Assembly (NCBI GenBank): GCA_030141605.1
Contig: JAQGDQ010000148.1
Location: 124,001-188,000, forward strand
Source of the DNA: Tubiluchus corallicola
Lineage: Eukaryota; Priapulida; Priapulimorpha; Priapulimorphida; Tubiluchidae
Reading direction: 5' to 3'
Length of the DNA stretch: 64,000 nucleotides
Shown one piece after another: positions 11,564-24,100 of this stretch; the stretch's first letter is position 1; each line of letters opens with the position of its first letter. The notes below the pieces were generated by a model that was given only the letters and a program-made list of their open reading frames with translations, ran no database searches and was not told the origin of the DNA. The position numbers and the translations under genes are program-made.

Positions 11564-13668
11564 ATGAAGAATAGAGATATCGTTTTGTGCAGTATAATTT
11601 ACTTAGAACTGCTTAAAACTTTCGCTGTTGGATACTCAAATAACTTGTGTGATGCTGTCAACCACAGTATTCCCTTAGAAAGCTTAGACGATAAAATGCA
11701 AAGTAACATTGTTACCATCAGTCAATATGGTTGCAGTATTCATCTGGTCACGCATTTAAATGGACAGTCAGAACCCGAGTGTTCTGTTCATTGTAGATTT
11801 GATTCAAGCGAATTTTTTAACGAAAATGTTACAGAAAGATGGGGTTATAATAAAATGCAACTAGAAGCACTGGACAAGCTATTGCCGAATAAGATGGATA
11901 TAATTTATCATTTGTATCTACAAGATTACCAAGAGAAAGAGCTGCCGTCAAACTTTTTAGCAGCGAAAACGCTAGACTACTTGAAGTTAAAAAATTTTTC
12001 AATTACAAACCTCAAGGATTATGGTATACAAGCCAAAAATGTTAAAGAAATTGGTCTCTTTCAGTTAAATAGTATGATATCTGTTGAACCTCGCGCTTTT
12101 GCTCGTTGGAAAAGTTTAGAAGCAATAAATATTTTCAGTGCTGACAAATTAACTAAAGCAGATCTGGATTTAAGTAGCAATCCAAATATTAAAGAATTTA
12201 AAGTCGGTCAGACGTGGTTGGAACACATGGCGATGCCAAAACTACACCCAGATGTCTCTACCACAGATGTGGAGATACAGTTGAGAGGTGAGAAAGGTTC
12301 GGGTGCTTCGCAGATTTACGCGTGCTGATTGGCGTGTGCTTCAAAAAACAACCGCTTTGTGTCTTATATGTACGGTGTTGATTCTCTATAATAGATACGA
12401 CACTGGTTTCCTTGAAGCCCTCACCTCAAAACTGATTCATCCAATCTACAAATTAATTAGCTGTATAATATCGTTTTCCAGCAAATACGAACATTGGCAT
12501 GCCCTATTATCAAATATAGGATTATGTAGCATAATAGTCTAGAGTCATTCATACGTTAATTAATTCACTGAAATGTAATAACCTATGATAACGTCTTGAA
12601 GTCATTAGAAGCGCTTCTGTTAGACCAACCCAAATGTAAGAAATAAGAAATTGGAGTTATGATAGCTTGTTATCTACGAGTTAAAGGTCTACGTTTTCTG
12701 TGCTATTTATTTCTTAAAACTTTTTAATACTACTAAATTGGGATAAAATATATGAAAATACGTACTATCGGGATAAAAGAGACAAAGATATGAAAGATAT
12801 CAATTTAGCTTTGAATAATAGTTTATAACTTTACAAAGTTCGCTTCTTACAAACAAAACGAAAAATACAAGATAAACAACAACAGTAAAACTAACTGACT
12901 AATTGACTGGCTAACCAATTGATAATGTGACAGACTGAGAGAAAGCAGGCTACCTGACCAACAAAAGATTGGCGGATCATATACCACAGTGATAACTTTT
13001 TTCTTTTTAGCTGATGAATTTCGGAACCAAAATACAGGCATATCAGGAACCAAAAAGATAAAGATTATTCTTGCTGGAGAATTGACTTTTTAATCATCCA
13101 TCCACAGTCACCAATATTTAATGTTGTTGCCACAAGGAATCTCCAATTCGTAACTGAAGGCCGTCAAAAGTGTCGAAATATGATGCGAAATCGTTTATTA
13201 ACAAAATCAAATATGTTCAATTAGAAAAATGTTGATGCTTGTCAAAGTTTCTTAAAAATGGACAAAAAAATATTTTTATTGGTTTCAGATTCCCCGCGCC
13301 TCATTTGTGATTGTCACCTCGCTTGGATCAAGAATAACACATGGAAGAGCAGCAAAGTATGGTGTAAGGAACCCCCAGTAATTCCTCCTGATCGACAAAT
13401 CACAGTTGACGAGTTTCTTCCGTGCAAACCTAGCTTGACAACAGTTACTAGTACTGCTATGCCGAGCACTTCTAGACCTACCACGGAGAGACGTCCTACT
13501 AACAAATTGACCCCTACCACGAAGAAACGTTTTACTACCACTCCTGGATCTAAGGGTACTAAGGGACGTGCGGCACATGTTAGATCCCCAACAAACGCCG
13601 TAACATGCATATTATGGTCAACCACTTTTGTCGCCATTTTTGATATTCTTTCAAACGACATGTTTTAG
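11564..13668 (+). CDS. Secreted LRR protein with LRRCT cap, possibly GPI-anchored (2 exons)
   Basis: Exons 11564-12287 and 13289-13668 join in phase 1 (G|AT gives Asp242) through a GTGAGA donor and a TTTCAG acceptor, giving 367 residues. The start is the first ATG of the open frame and is followed by a plausible signal peptide (residues 1-24, hydrophobic core LCSIIYLELL). Residues 100-240 hold degenerate leucine-rich repeats (for example LDYLKLKNFSITNLKDYG, then EIGLFQLNSMISVEPRAFARW). Residues 243-288 form an LRR C-terminal flanking domain with four Cys (C248, C250, C267, C287; opening PRLICDCHLAWI). A Thr/Pro-rich, probably O-glycosylated stalk spans 289-335. A hydrophobic tail at about 345-362, with almost nothing after it, fits a GPI-attachment signal; a simple TM end is the alternative. 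N-glycosylation sequons occur at N33, N88 and N144. Likely an extracellular adhesion or recognition protein; ligand and orthologue unknown. Additional 5' exons cannot be excluded. Confidence 0.8.
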
Positions 13669-15231
13669 GTGTTTTTCCCAGTTAATAGCCTACTGTTGTT
13701 GCCCTGATGGCTGTATTTTATTTAATTTGTCAATCTTGTTTATATTCTATCATTCTTATGGCAATGTTAGGTTATTACTTGGCTATTCCTCTATAAAGTA
13801 ATATTATCCCGGAGCGCTAACGTCGCGTATTTAGCTTAACACGTGCGCTAATTTTTTTCATTGTCATTTCATTACACTAGGCATCCGGGATTTTTTTAAT
13901 TCATGTTAGCTCGCAAACGCAGAGGATTAGAGTTACGAAACTTTCAGGGATGATACTTGGAATATCGAGTCAATGGAACAAAGGCTCAGGACGCTGGACA
14001 TTAGTCAGTTTATTATTATTATTATTATTCAACTTTTCCTAGGCCTTATACTCAGTATTTTCATAAGTATTTAGGTATCGTGGAGTAATACTGTACAACC
14101 ACACCTGACCAGGTATAGTCAGGTAAACAGGGTCATGGCATTAAGCTCGAAGGTTTACATTTGAATTCTTTCAGTCTTCGTATATAATCTAGAAGAATAG
14201 ACAATTATATAATATTGAATAGGAAATTACATTGAATGTGTTTCTGTGAATTACGAACGTTTTGCTAAAACTTAATTATACGTGAGTAAAGCTAATCGTT
14301 CACGCTAAAAGTGCTTCAGGTTGTACATTACTGCAAATACCTTACTCCTGAAAAAGATACATGTACTTTTCGCTGGTTAGTTAATTATGCAGTTTATCTG
14401 AGTATTGAGTATACAAAAAAATTCTAAGCAAAAATGGACTTGTAGGAGAACGTACTTTACTATCAACAAAAAGTTTTGCAGTCACAACTATCAAATTGTT
14501 CCATGCTTAGCTCTGTCTACAGTTCAGCATGTGCATTCAGGAGCGTCGTCTCCTACGGGAAAAGTGAGTAAATATTACTGCGAAGTTCAAAATTGCAACA
14601 ACTGTACAGAGTAAACAAGAATGACTTAGACAGAACTATTATTATCTGCAATGAATATAAATATAGTTTTAATTTTTAAAATGTCCAAGTATTCCGAGAT
14701 TTAAAGTAAAATCTTTGTATTAAGGTAATGCAGTTTTACTTCACACACTTAATGTCACAACATGAGCACATCTAATATGCGCAGTAACTGCTTGAAGGCA
14801 GGTTGGACCGTCTTGTTTATATGGTACAGAGACATGAGAAAGATAATGTTTCCTATATCTCTGATATTGTGGGTATTGTTTGATTGATGGGGCAGAATTT
14901 CAAGATGTCGCAAAAAAGGGAGGTGATACTCGACATTCGACTAAAGCATAGTGTACACTGCACACTCAACTCAGTGACCAACTTTGAAGCTTTTACAGAA
15001 GAATAGGCGATGAAAACTGACAACACCTCCTAATAATTTGACTCAAACCATCCGTGAGGGCAGGCAGTCCCATCTAAAACCACAGTGAGGTTAGTTGACG
15101 ATTTAGGTTAGTCATCACACATCAATTGACAGTATCCTTACACAAATTACGTCTAAACACTAAATTGAGTTCTGCGGTGGGACCTTCGTAAACATTTAGC
15201 AGATTAACTAACTTATATATATTAATTTTAT
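13669..15231. other. Non-coding stretch downstream of the LRR gene
   Basis: Includes the presumed 3' UTR of the LRR gene. I saw no clear AATAAA close to the stop. An ATT microsatellite lies at about 14009-14030. A short ORF at 14405-14614 is unrecognised and unlikely to be coding. Confidence 0.4.
14098..14180 (+). repeat. Dispersed repeat, copy 1 (partner at 42164-42247, minus)
   Basis: The block with CCAGGTATAGTCAGGTAAAC, then GGTCATGGCATTA and GAATTCTTTCAGTCTT is matched by the reverse complement of about 42164-42247 (CCAGGTATAGTCAGGTATAT, GGTCAAGACATTA, GAATTCAGTCAGTCTT). Two diverged copies in opposite orientation, 28 kb apart and one of them inside an intron, indicate an interspersed element of unknown family. 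Confidence 0.55.
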
Positions 15232-15240
15232 TCATACATT

Positions 15241-15252
15241 CCGTTCGTTCCT

Positions 15253-15316
<64 letters not shown>

Positions 15317-15360
15317 TCCTTCCTTCCTTCCTTCCTTCCTTCCTTCCTTCCTTCCTTCCT

Positions 15361-15396
<36 letters not shown>

Positions 15397-15490
15397 TCGC
15401 TCGTTTGTTCTTTCATTCGTTCTTTCCTTCGTTCGTTCCTTCATTCGCTCTTTCGTTTCGTTCGTTCGTTCGTTCATACGTTCATTCATT
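15241..15490. repeat. Large CTTT / CCTT / CGTT tetranucleotide array
   Basis: About 240 bp of uninterrupted tetranucleotide units. CTTT fills about 15250-15316, CCTT about 15317-15360 and CTTT again about 15361-15399, followed by mixed CGTT/CATT units to about 15490. The minus strand reads as Lys/Glu/Arg-rich ORFs in several frames, which are artefacts of the repeat. The homopurine/homopyrimidine strand asymmetry over about 150 bp could favour triplex (H-DNA) structure. Confidence 0.95.
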
Positions 15491-16344
15491 TAATTGTTCG
15501 TGGTTCATATATCCGTTGGACTAATTAAAAATCAGAACAGACGCCCGTCTGATGGCCTTTCTGATGATTATATTCTTTTATAATTAAATTAAAATCTTCC
15601 AGTAACAAATATGATAATTTGGGCAGGTAACACGTTGAGTATTACTCTTTTGTTTTTAGATTATCCCGTAGTTGTCAGTTTTAGTGGTGTGTAATTCACA
15701 TTCCCTTTTTCTGTTCTAATATTGTTATTATCAATAAACATTTTAAATATTATCGCTGGGTTATTCACATACCTATATCTCCAAATTTGTATTATTATAC
15801 CAGTTTTTTTTCTTTAAGAACTAACAATTGTTATTTATGAACATGTAATGTTTTATCACAATAAAACAATAAAGAATATCTACCTCGATACTATAACTTT
15901 TTGTGATTGGAACTTTCCTCCGATTATCCGCACTGGTACTAGCTTCCGGTTTGCTCATCATTGTTTCCGGTTTGCCTGGAAAGCGATCTCCTGAAGGCGG
16001 GAATTAAATCTACCAAGTGAAAAGCATCGAATTTAATGCCAGCTACACTCTGACTGAGGCCTGAGTGATATTTATACCGCTTTTAATAATCAATCAATCA
16101 ACGATCACGAAACCAGCAGCTTGCTTGACTGAGATCTCGCAGAGTCAGACGCATCTCGTCCAATGTAATAATGATTCACTTGTTAATGTGACATAATAGA
16201 TTTTCAGTCATTTTAAAAAGTTTCGAGAGATATAAACTTATTAGCTTATTGCTAGATTAACTTCAGAGAAGTATTGACCAATTAATTAGTTAGTAACAAG
16301 GAATTTGATCTACCTGTGTAATGATAAGCTATTCCTCCCATCAC
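15491..16344. other. Non-coding stretch
   Basis: I see no gene, RNA or repeat I can support here. Confidence 0.4.
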
Positions 16345-17460
16345 CATCGCAACTCTATTTTGATACATTTGCTTCACATTTATTCCTAAATTTTCACGTA
16401 TTCCAATGGCTACATATGCATTCTGACATTTTTCTCATTTTCTAATGGCTTCATATTTGTTCCAACATTTTTACAGATTTCAGAGGTTTCACAATTATTT
16501 CAAACTTTCACGTCTTTCAACAGCTTCACATTTATTTCGACATTTACGCATCTTCTCGTCTCTTCATATTTATTCCGGTATTTTCACAGCATCCATTGGC
16601 TTCACACTTGCTCAGACACTTTCATATTTTTAAATGGCCTCATTCTTGTTCTAACTTTTCACATTTTTCAATAGTTTCGCATTTTCTCTGTCATTTTCAA
16701 ATCTTTTAATGGCTCCACATTGCTCAAACCTTTACAATTTTTGAACGAATCGAACGTAATATTAATATTACCTACAAATTTTTGCTTTAGAAGAGCAGTA
16801 ATGTTCTTTGACGAAAAGCACTCATCAGCTTGTGTAATCCATGTTATTTAATTTCACCGTTTATTTTTAGTATCTGTTTGTTAGCCCTTCCAGGAACTTC
16901 CAGTGTCCACTTTTGTTTATTTTAAAAAATAAAGTACTATTTTTGTCGTCGTCGTTGTCGTTGTCGTTGTCGTTCTCCTTGTTATTGTTGTTATCGTTGA
17001 AGCCATTGAAAGGCATGAGAATGTTGGAATAAATATGAAGCCATTGAAAGACGTGAAAATGCATGCATTAATGTGAAGGATGCAACAATGTCGGAAACAA
17101 GATGAATCCATTGGAGGCTATAACTGAAAAGGCCGAAATAAAAGACGTGAAAACGTGAGAAGCCGTGCGAAGCTATTGGAAGATAAGGCAAAAATGTTAT
17201 AGGCAATGTCACTGGATGATATGCGAAAGTGTGAGAAATATTGTGAAGTCATTTGAATAAACGTGAAAAGGTCGAAAACGATTTTTAAATGGTTGAAAGC
17301 AGAACGAAAAATTTTCAAATGCTAAATCAAGTTACTGCAAGACATGTGTAGGTGTCGAAAACAGTGTGAAACATGGTGTGTGGTATTCGGAGGTTATAAG
17401 TGTTGGAAACATGGAAAGTAGCTTAAAATTGGAAAAACATGAGGAGTTTTGAAATAACAT
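16345..17460. repeat. Inverted minisatellite (two opposed arrays of a ~40-46 bp unit)
   Basis: The left part, about 16345-16740, contains roughly eight degenerate copies of a unit like CAATGGCTTCATATTTATTC followed by CAACATTTTCACAT. The right part, about 16995-17460, carries the same unit in reverse complement (for example GAAGCCATTGAAAGACGTGA at about 17037). The spacer holds a GTC/GTT microsatellite at about 16943-16975. The peptide echoes MASYLFQH on the plus strand of the left arm and on the minus strand of the right arm show the inversion. Terminal inverted arms built of internal tandem repeats are a known feature of Foldback-type elements. I see no transposase here. Confidence 0.65.
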
Positions 17461-17865
17461 GGAAGTGCATATGATGTGGGCAGATGTGCATGCCATGTGG
17501 GCTAGTTGACCCGGATTTATGATTTTGAGGGACCTACTCCACCTGTTGATACCATCTCTGATGTTAAATTGCGAATGCAGACAACATTGATGTACTATTT
17601 TATTTATCCACTCATATTACGGTAATCTACTCGAGTGTTCTCATATAGCTTGAATAATTTCTTTTCATTACCTGCTTTAAGTGCTTTTGCAAATCGTTCT
17701 ATTTCTTTTATTCTGATCTATTATTTATAATTACAACAGCGGGACCTACATTTTCCATCTGGCTTGGACAGTTCTGGTGCTCTTCTGCTTTGCACAATCC
17801 TGAATGTTGACGAAGCCATCAAAGGATTTAAGAAAGTGAGAGAAATTGATTGCAGAGCGAGAACA
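17461..17865. other. Non-coding stretch
   Basis: Nothing recognisable between the inverted minisatellite and the purine-rich tract. Confidence 0.4.
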
Positions 17866-18030
17866 CGGGAGCAGAGTGAAGAAGAGACAGGGAAGCAGCA
17901 GAAAGAAAGAATGAAAGAGAGAGAGAGAGAGAGGGAGAGAAAGAAGAGGAAAGAATGAGAGACAGAGTAAGAGAGACAGAAAGAAAGAGAAAAAAGGACA
18001 ATGGAAAGCGACGGAGAGAAGAAAGACACA
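17866..18030. repeat. GA-rich low-complexity tract
   Basis: A strongly purine-rich plus strand with a GA dinucleotide run at about 17914-17941 and GAAA/GAGA derivatives on both sides. The overlapping ORFs (Glu/Arg/Lys on plus, Ser/Leu/Phe on minus) are compositional. Confidence 0.9.
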
Positions 18031-20690
18031 GCGAACAGAGAAGATAGAATTTATTTAATAACGTACTTTTCCCTTGATAATTTTGCAATGCGAAAAGGGG
18101 GTAGCTGGCGTCGTCTGTGAACGAACGATGGAACTAAATTGTAGTACTAGTATGTATGTACTAGCCATTTAGCAAGAATTAGCTTATACGCATGCGTGGC
18201 CCACAGTATAGGTGGACCGAGAACAAGACCGTCGCCATCATCTTTGGTGTAGTTCACTTTTAATGAGAAAATCTGTTACAACGTAGTGTCCAGATCCTCA
18301 GAGCAGAATATGTGTATATAATATCAGTTGAAAATAATTTCGACCGATAGGTGTCACTACGGCCTTGCAGTGTAATTTTAAATTTACATCTGCCACTGTA
18401 AGTTCTTTGGTTATTTGCGTTTTGTAGAATCTAATTACAAAATTTCGTTGAAATTAATTTAATAACACGCGAAAATTTGCGTAAATTGAATGATGCAGCG
18501 TTTGCTCGTACATGTTTTGTTTGTTCGCCAGTCTGTGCCTAATCATTGCTAAAATGATTAGAGTTGCCCATTTTAAGAATTCATTGATTGTAATTTTGAA
18601 TAAACAAGTGACTCTTAACTTGTAATGTTAGAATGAGGTAAAATGATAGAAAAGGGACGAAGTAACGCCATTATTATGGCGAAACAAAATTATTAAATTG
18701 CACTTATGCACTGTATTTGAGCAATTATGTAAAGTAAAGACAATAATCCATTAAATTCAAATCGATTTTGACACGATTTTGATTTTTATAGCAATTAACT
18801 GTGAGTATGTGCAACCGACTGTGACAACATGTTGCGAATTTTTTTCACATTAAGCGCTTTCATCTAAAGCTAAATTCTTTGTCACAAATACTCTATGTAA
18901 GTGACAGGCTTTAGAAGTATAACGCAACAATTAGTAGAGGTAAGGTGGAACATGTAAAATTGGAAAATTTAATAAAATTGGGAAAAAAGGGAAAAAGAAA
19001 AAGATGTCTCATATACGCCTTTAAGTAAGGCTAATCATAATTTCACCAATACTTCTGTAACCGACATAATTTTTCAATAGAAACTTTAAAGATTCAGTAC
19101 AGTTGAACAAAATATTCTTTTCAATGAAAGGTTTTTTCAAGCAAACACTAAAAATAAACTGAAAAGTTTTTTGGTTTGGGATGAAGCTATGTAAGAACAA
19201 TATATAACTGAGTTTAATTTGTAGTTGAATGCGTCAAATACTCATCAGTGTACATTTTTCGCTAAGCTAACGAAGTACTGCAGTTACAAAGTAAAATATC
19301 TGTGCAGCTTTGACCTTCCTCTTTTTCATTTACTTACGTCTTCGCAAAATTTTACGAAAAAAAATTTTGTTACTCTCATTTAAATGATGAGCATTTGTGT
19401 AAACTGTGTCTTTACTCAGACAAATGACAGCTAAGAATGTTTCACTTTACTCCAACTTCCCCTACTAGAAATCTGTTTGCATTTACCAAAATATTTACCG
19501 GTTTTTGTGGAATAACGAATTTATTTATTTACTTGTTTATTTATTTATTACTTACTTTTATTCAGTCAATATTTGTGCTTTTAATTTTTGCTTGTGGAAC
19601 AATGGGAAACAACGGGGTGCAGTTCTTTATAGTTTAAACAGGGTAAAAGCGTCACGCTTGCTACACGCTCACTAAAATCGCAGTCGAAATAACGCTTCTT
19701 TGATCTAACCAGTTTACTAACTTGTTATTTACTCTAACATTAAACCTTGCATTGTGGGGAAGAGACGCCGTCCGTCTAATCTCATTGTGACGGGCAGGAT
19801 GAAAGCTCTTCTCATTTCCGGAGGTACCGAGAGCAGCTAAGAGGGAAGCCAGTGACATTTAAGAGAGGCTGCGGTCGCCATAGCAACCGTAGAAACGCCA
19901 AGACGCTGCAAAGCCGCAGTGACGTGTGTAATGTATAAATAGTTGTTTTGGTTTGGCAAAGAGATGTAGACATCGTTTAACATCTGGCAGCTGAAAAAAC
20001 GCACTTACAGGTGAAAAAACGCCTCGCAAGAGGTATACAATGATTTTCTGTACATGGCCAGGATAGCCTAGCATTAAGGTAAGCTTATAAACTCCTTATT
20101 AGATCAAGTCGCAATTGTTTTACCTGGTGTTTTGCAGAATTTGCGCAAAAACTGCGACATTTTTTAAAAGAAAAACATGTACGATTTTGTGATTTAATTT
20201 CTTTTCGTCACGTAGTCATATTTGTGGTGGTAATAGCACGTAAATTTCAGGTGTTGCATAAAATTTTCATTTAAAACTAATTATATTATGATTATAATAA
20301 ACATCACATATGTTGACCCAAACATAGATACGTTTTTACACAATCCGACATTCTGCAATTTGGTAATTGTGGTGAGACTGGAATCTAGCTAATTATCAAG
20401 GGCAATGATTCTATAAGATGAGCTCTGAACATGCCAAGACATGCTTTTTTTCAATTAGCACCCAGAGGTGGTCACCGATCTCGGCGCTGCGTACTTTTCA
20501 AAAACACGAAGTACCCACATTGAAAACTCTAGTGTTTTCCTCGCGCCAACCAGTTTATACTTTTCTTACTAAATAAAGCCACAAATCTACTTACTTTACG
20601 AAAATCGCATATTGCTATATTTATTTTTAAGACAGGATATTAGTACCAAATACTATTGTCACTCAGGTGTCGTTTAATAATTACACGCGT
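18031..20690. other. Non-coding stretch
   Basis: Contains a TTTA/TATT simple-repeat patch at about 19519-19550 and short unrecognised ORFs on both strands. No gene structure is supported. Confidence 0.4.
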
Positions 20691-21185
20691 TCTTTTTTGC
20701 AACTTCTGACGTTTTTCTCGCAATTTGGTCTTATAAAAAAATCACGCGTGCCTTAAGAATAATGAAGTGTGTTTACTGCAAAAAACTGCACTCATTTGTG
20801 AAAAGACGTGTTGTTTGGATAGATTGAATACCTTAGCTCCACCTTCATTTTCCTGACTTCATGCATGTATTTGATAAAACGGACGCGTCCTTTTCTTGCC
20901 AATAGACGCGTGGTCTCTCGAAATTTGATTTGACAAAAAGGACGCGTCCTTTTCTTGCTAATGCACGATTGGTTTCTCGTAATGTGACTGGATAAAAAGG
21001 AGGCGATCTTTTTTTTGCTAATACGCGTGTGGTCTCTCGCAATTTGATTTGACAAAAAGAACGCGTCCTTTTCTTGCTAATGCACGATTGGTTTCTCGTA
21101 ATGTGACTGGATAAAAAGGAGGCGATCTTTTTTTTGCTAATACGCGCGTGATTTTCTCACAATTTGATTTGATGAAAGCGGCACG
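20691..21185. repeat. 60-bp tandem repeat in a 120-bp higher-order arrangement
   Basis: From about 20880, units of roughly 60 bp each contain CCTTTTCTTGCTAAT or CTTTTTTTTGCTAATA, then a CTCG.AAT.TGA core and a run of AAAAAG. Alternate units match best: 20941-21000 resembles 21061-21120, and 21002-21060 resembles 21121-21180, so the true period is 120 bp. A diverged outlying unit lies at about 20691-20755. Open minus-strand frames across the array (repeated RETTRVLAKKR-like peptide) come from repeat periodicity, and there is no start, signal or domain to support a gene. Confidence 0.8.
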
Positions 21186-24100
21186 TGGAAAACCGTTGTT
21201 TGTCACATAAATTTAAAGTAGCTTTATGAATTTCTGCACATTATTGGACCATATGGTACTTGCCTTGACACCAAGTATAGAGAAATATTGCCCCAGATGA
21301 AAGCCTTTTAGGTACTAGATTATCCCTGGCTTTCTTTTTTTGATATTTAAATTACTTTTCGACGCAAGTTTATGTAGTGTTTGACAGCCAACTATAAATA
21401 TTCACCTCACATAGTAATTATAATGTATAAGGCATAATATGGATTGTAAACTGATGAACAAAAACCGGAAAAAAAGCTATGTAATGGAGCTGCCAAAAAC
21501 TCGAAATTCAAACGTTGCTTAGCATTACCAGTTCATATGAAAAAGTTAATTCGTAAGGGACTTAATACGATTTACAGATCGCACAAAAGATGCTGGGGCG
21601 CGGTGTATTGTAGTTAAGGGTCTGTCGTTGAGTTATTAGACAAACTTGGTAGCCAAGTACATGCCGTGATCACTCACTATTCCATATACGCAAAGACGAT
21701 TCGCTATTTACTTGTTCTTACGTTACAAATATACTTTCTTTCCTTGACGAATTTTTTATCATACGGTCCCTATTAATCAATACACGTAGTTAAAATAAAG
21801 TACTTTTTATTGCATAATATCTAACTGCGTTTTGAAAACGATTTATTAAATTTTCTATGAATTTCTTTTTCTATGAAATAACGGTTCCATGAAATAAAAT
21901 ATCTTTTTTCATGAACTAAAGGAACCATGCAAAAAATTCTAAGAAATGGAAATTCCGGAAAAAAAATCTTTTTTGGAAAGATTTTTTCTGGGGCGTAATT
22001 TTTCTGTAAAAAAAATTCTGTGAATTTTTTTCTGGCAAAAAACTTTTCTAGGAAAAAGCACTTCTGGGAAACGAGTCTATCTCGTTTTTGACATCGACGG
22101 ATTTAAGAATAGGTAAAAAACCTTCCCTTACATTCATCCTCAAAACATAAATCAAGTTAATTTAGGAGCTGTTCTTGTGAATCATTTCAAAGCCTTCCAT
22201 ATCATTCCAATGCAGAAATAACCGTCAGCAGAGGGGCAGGTAGAATATAATAAAATATTTCTGGGCTACGAAAGGGTTTGTCGTCCACTCTTTTCCCAAG
22301 CCTAGATCATTGTGGGTAACAATCAGGCTTTATATCAGTTACACTTCTCCCTGACATTAATGGAGTAATTTCATTGAAGCCAGTGAAGGTTAGGTTTTGT
22401 TTCCGTTTTAAGAGCACGATCACGTGAACAAAGCCGGAAAGAGTTAACATTTAGCACATGTTAATAGCGTGCATATGGAGCGTGTTATTAATCGACGGCT
22501 ATATTTATTGCGTCAGATGACGTCAGCAGTTATTCATAAATTGCTGAAACTCTCTTGGCTGTCTTCTACCTTCCGGTAAATGGGCTAATAGATATGTCAC
22601 TAGGCGAGAATAATTGAGTTGAGTGGATGCAAACTGTTCGCACTAGTGCACAATAGATAATGTCATATATGTATATGTACGTTCTTGCAGTAAACAGTTT
22701 TTGCGTGTTTGCTTGACAATGTTTGGCAGGGCTTCATATAATAGCCCTCAACTCACAGTATTTATTATATATGAAGTGTGGAATAGCTTTTAAGCAAACT
22801 AGTTGTAATTTTGCGACGCCATTATGACTCGAGATTACTCAGGAATATAATGCGGAGGTTTTATTTTAAGCCGTTTAGTTTACTGCCTTAAGTTACGAAA
22901 TGCTAATACTGCAGCTTTATTTGGTAAACACTTTCGTTCTCAGGGGGCCTAAAACTAAAAATAAAAAATACAGAAAATAAACGATGGCTTCAAAACGCCT
23001 TCACCTTTATACACCTGCTCGCCTTCGGTGTGCATGTATGTAATTTTCAGCTTACGATACCACTGGGAGTGAAAACTTCTGTTAATAAATTGTCCTCCTA
23101 ATCCTTAAGGATTTCGAAGCATTATAGTTTTAGTTTATGTGGCAAGCCTCAAGAGTCTCAGAGTTATGTATGTTGCACATTTTTACCAGTTTTGTGTACC
23201 GATAAGAACATTATCTCCCTGTGAATTAATACTTATTCAAGAGAACCATGGATAAAAGCAAATATGGAAATTTTTAACATTGTGTAATTTGTCACCAAAG
23301 ACGATTTAATAAGGTGTTAAATCACACGTACAACTTCAACAGCCAAAATAAAGAGCAAATAACTGACGCAAATGTCGAGAAATACTTAGATAATTGCGAG
23401 AGCATTTGCTAGTTCTCGCTGAAATGAATGTCCACAAATTAAACCTAATTGGGTTCGCACTCATCGTTTTTTGCCATTTATTTTTTATTAATTCTCATTT
23501 ATTATTTCTTGGTTACAGCATATATTATACATCTGTGCACTAATTAGGAATGAATTTATCTTAAGGAAAACATTTTACAGCCCGAGTTAATATGTAACTG
23601 CAGATACATTTATCATACTCTTTTATATTTGAACCAACTGATTCATTGTATATTTGTTTATAGAATCATCATTACAAAAAACGTACATAATGTGAAAACA
23701 ACAAAGACCAACCAGAATGTTGTATGATCAATGTTGAAAGAGACGTTTTCTGAAGACAATATAGTGTTCAAACGTAAAAGACGAATAACAATTAATTCAT
23801 ACAAGTGGTAAAAATAAATATTGCAATAATGTTAGATAAATGAACTGTTATGTAATTCTTTACACAATGGTACCTGGGTTTTATACAGAAAATAAATAAA
23901 TTTCTAGCGTATGAAAGGCTGATTGAAAAAATCAAAAGTGGATGGCAGAAAACACAGGGAAAAAAATTGAATATTTTTAAAAACTGTTAGTTTGTCATCG
24001 TTAACGTGGACATTTAATGATTCAGAGCTTTTCATTTCCGATTTGGTTGAGTCGTAATAATTACAAATTCGCTCACGCATAGGCATTTTGTAAGGTTTGT

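Noticed and set aside
12288-12542. ORF continuing after LRR exon 1
   Set aside because: It begins at the GTGAGA donor and is intron read-through in another frame; the LRRCT exon at 13289 joins cleanly in phase.
15228-15489. Lys/Glu/Arg-rich minus-strand ORFs
   Set aside because: Pure translation of the CTTT/CCTT tetranucleotide array in several frames.
20792-21206. Repeat-peptide ORFs on the minus strand
   Set aside because: Explained by 60-bp tandem units with length divisible by three; no other coding evidence.
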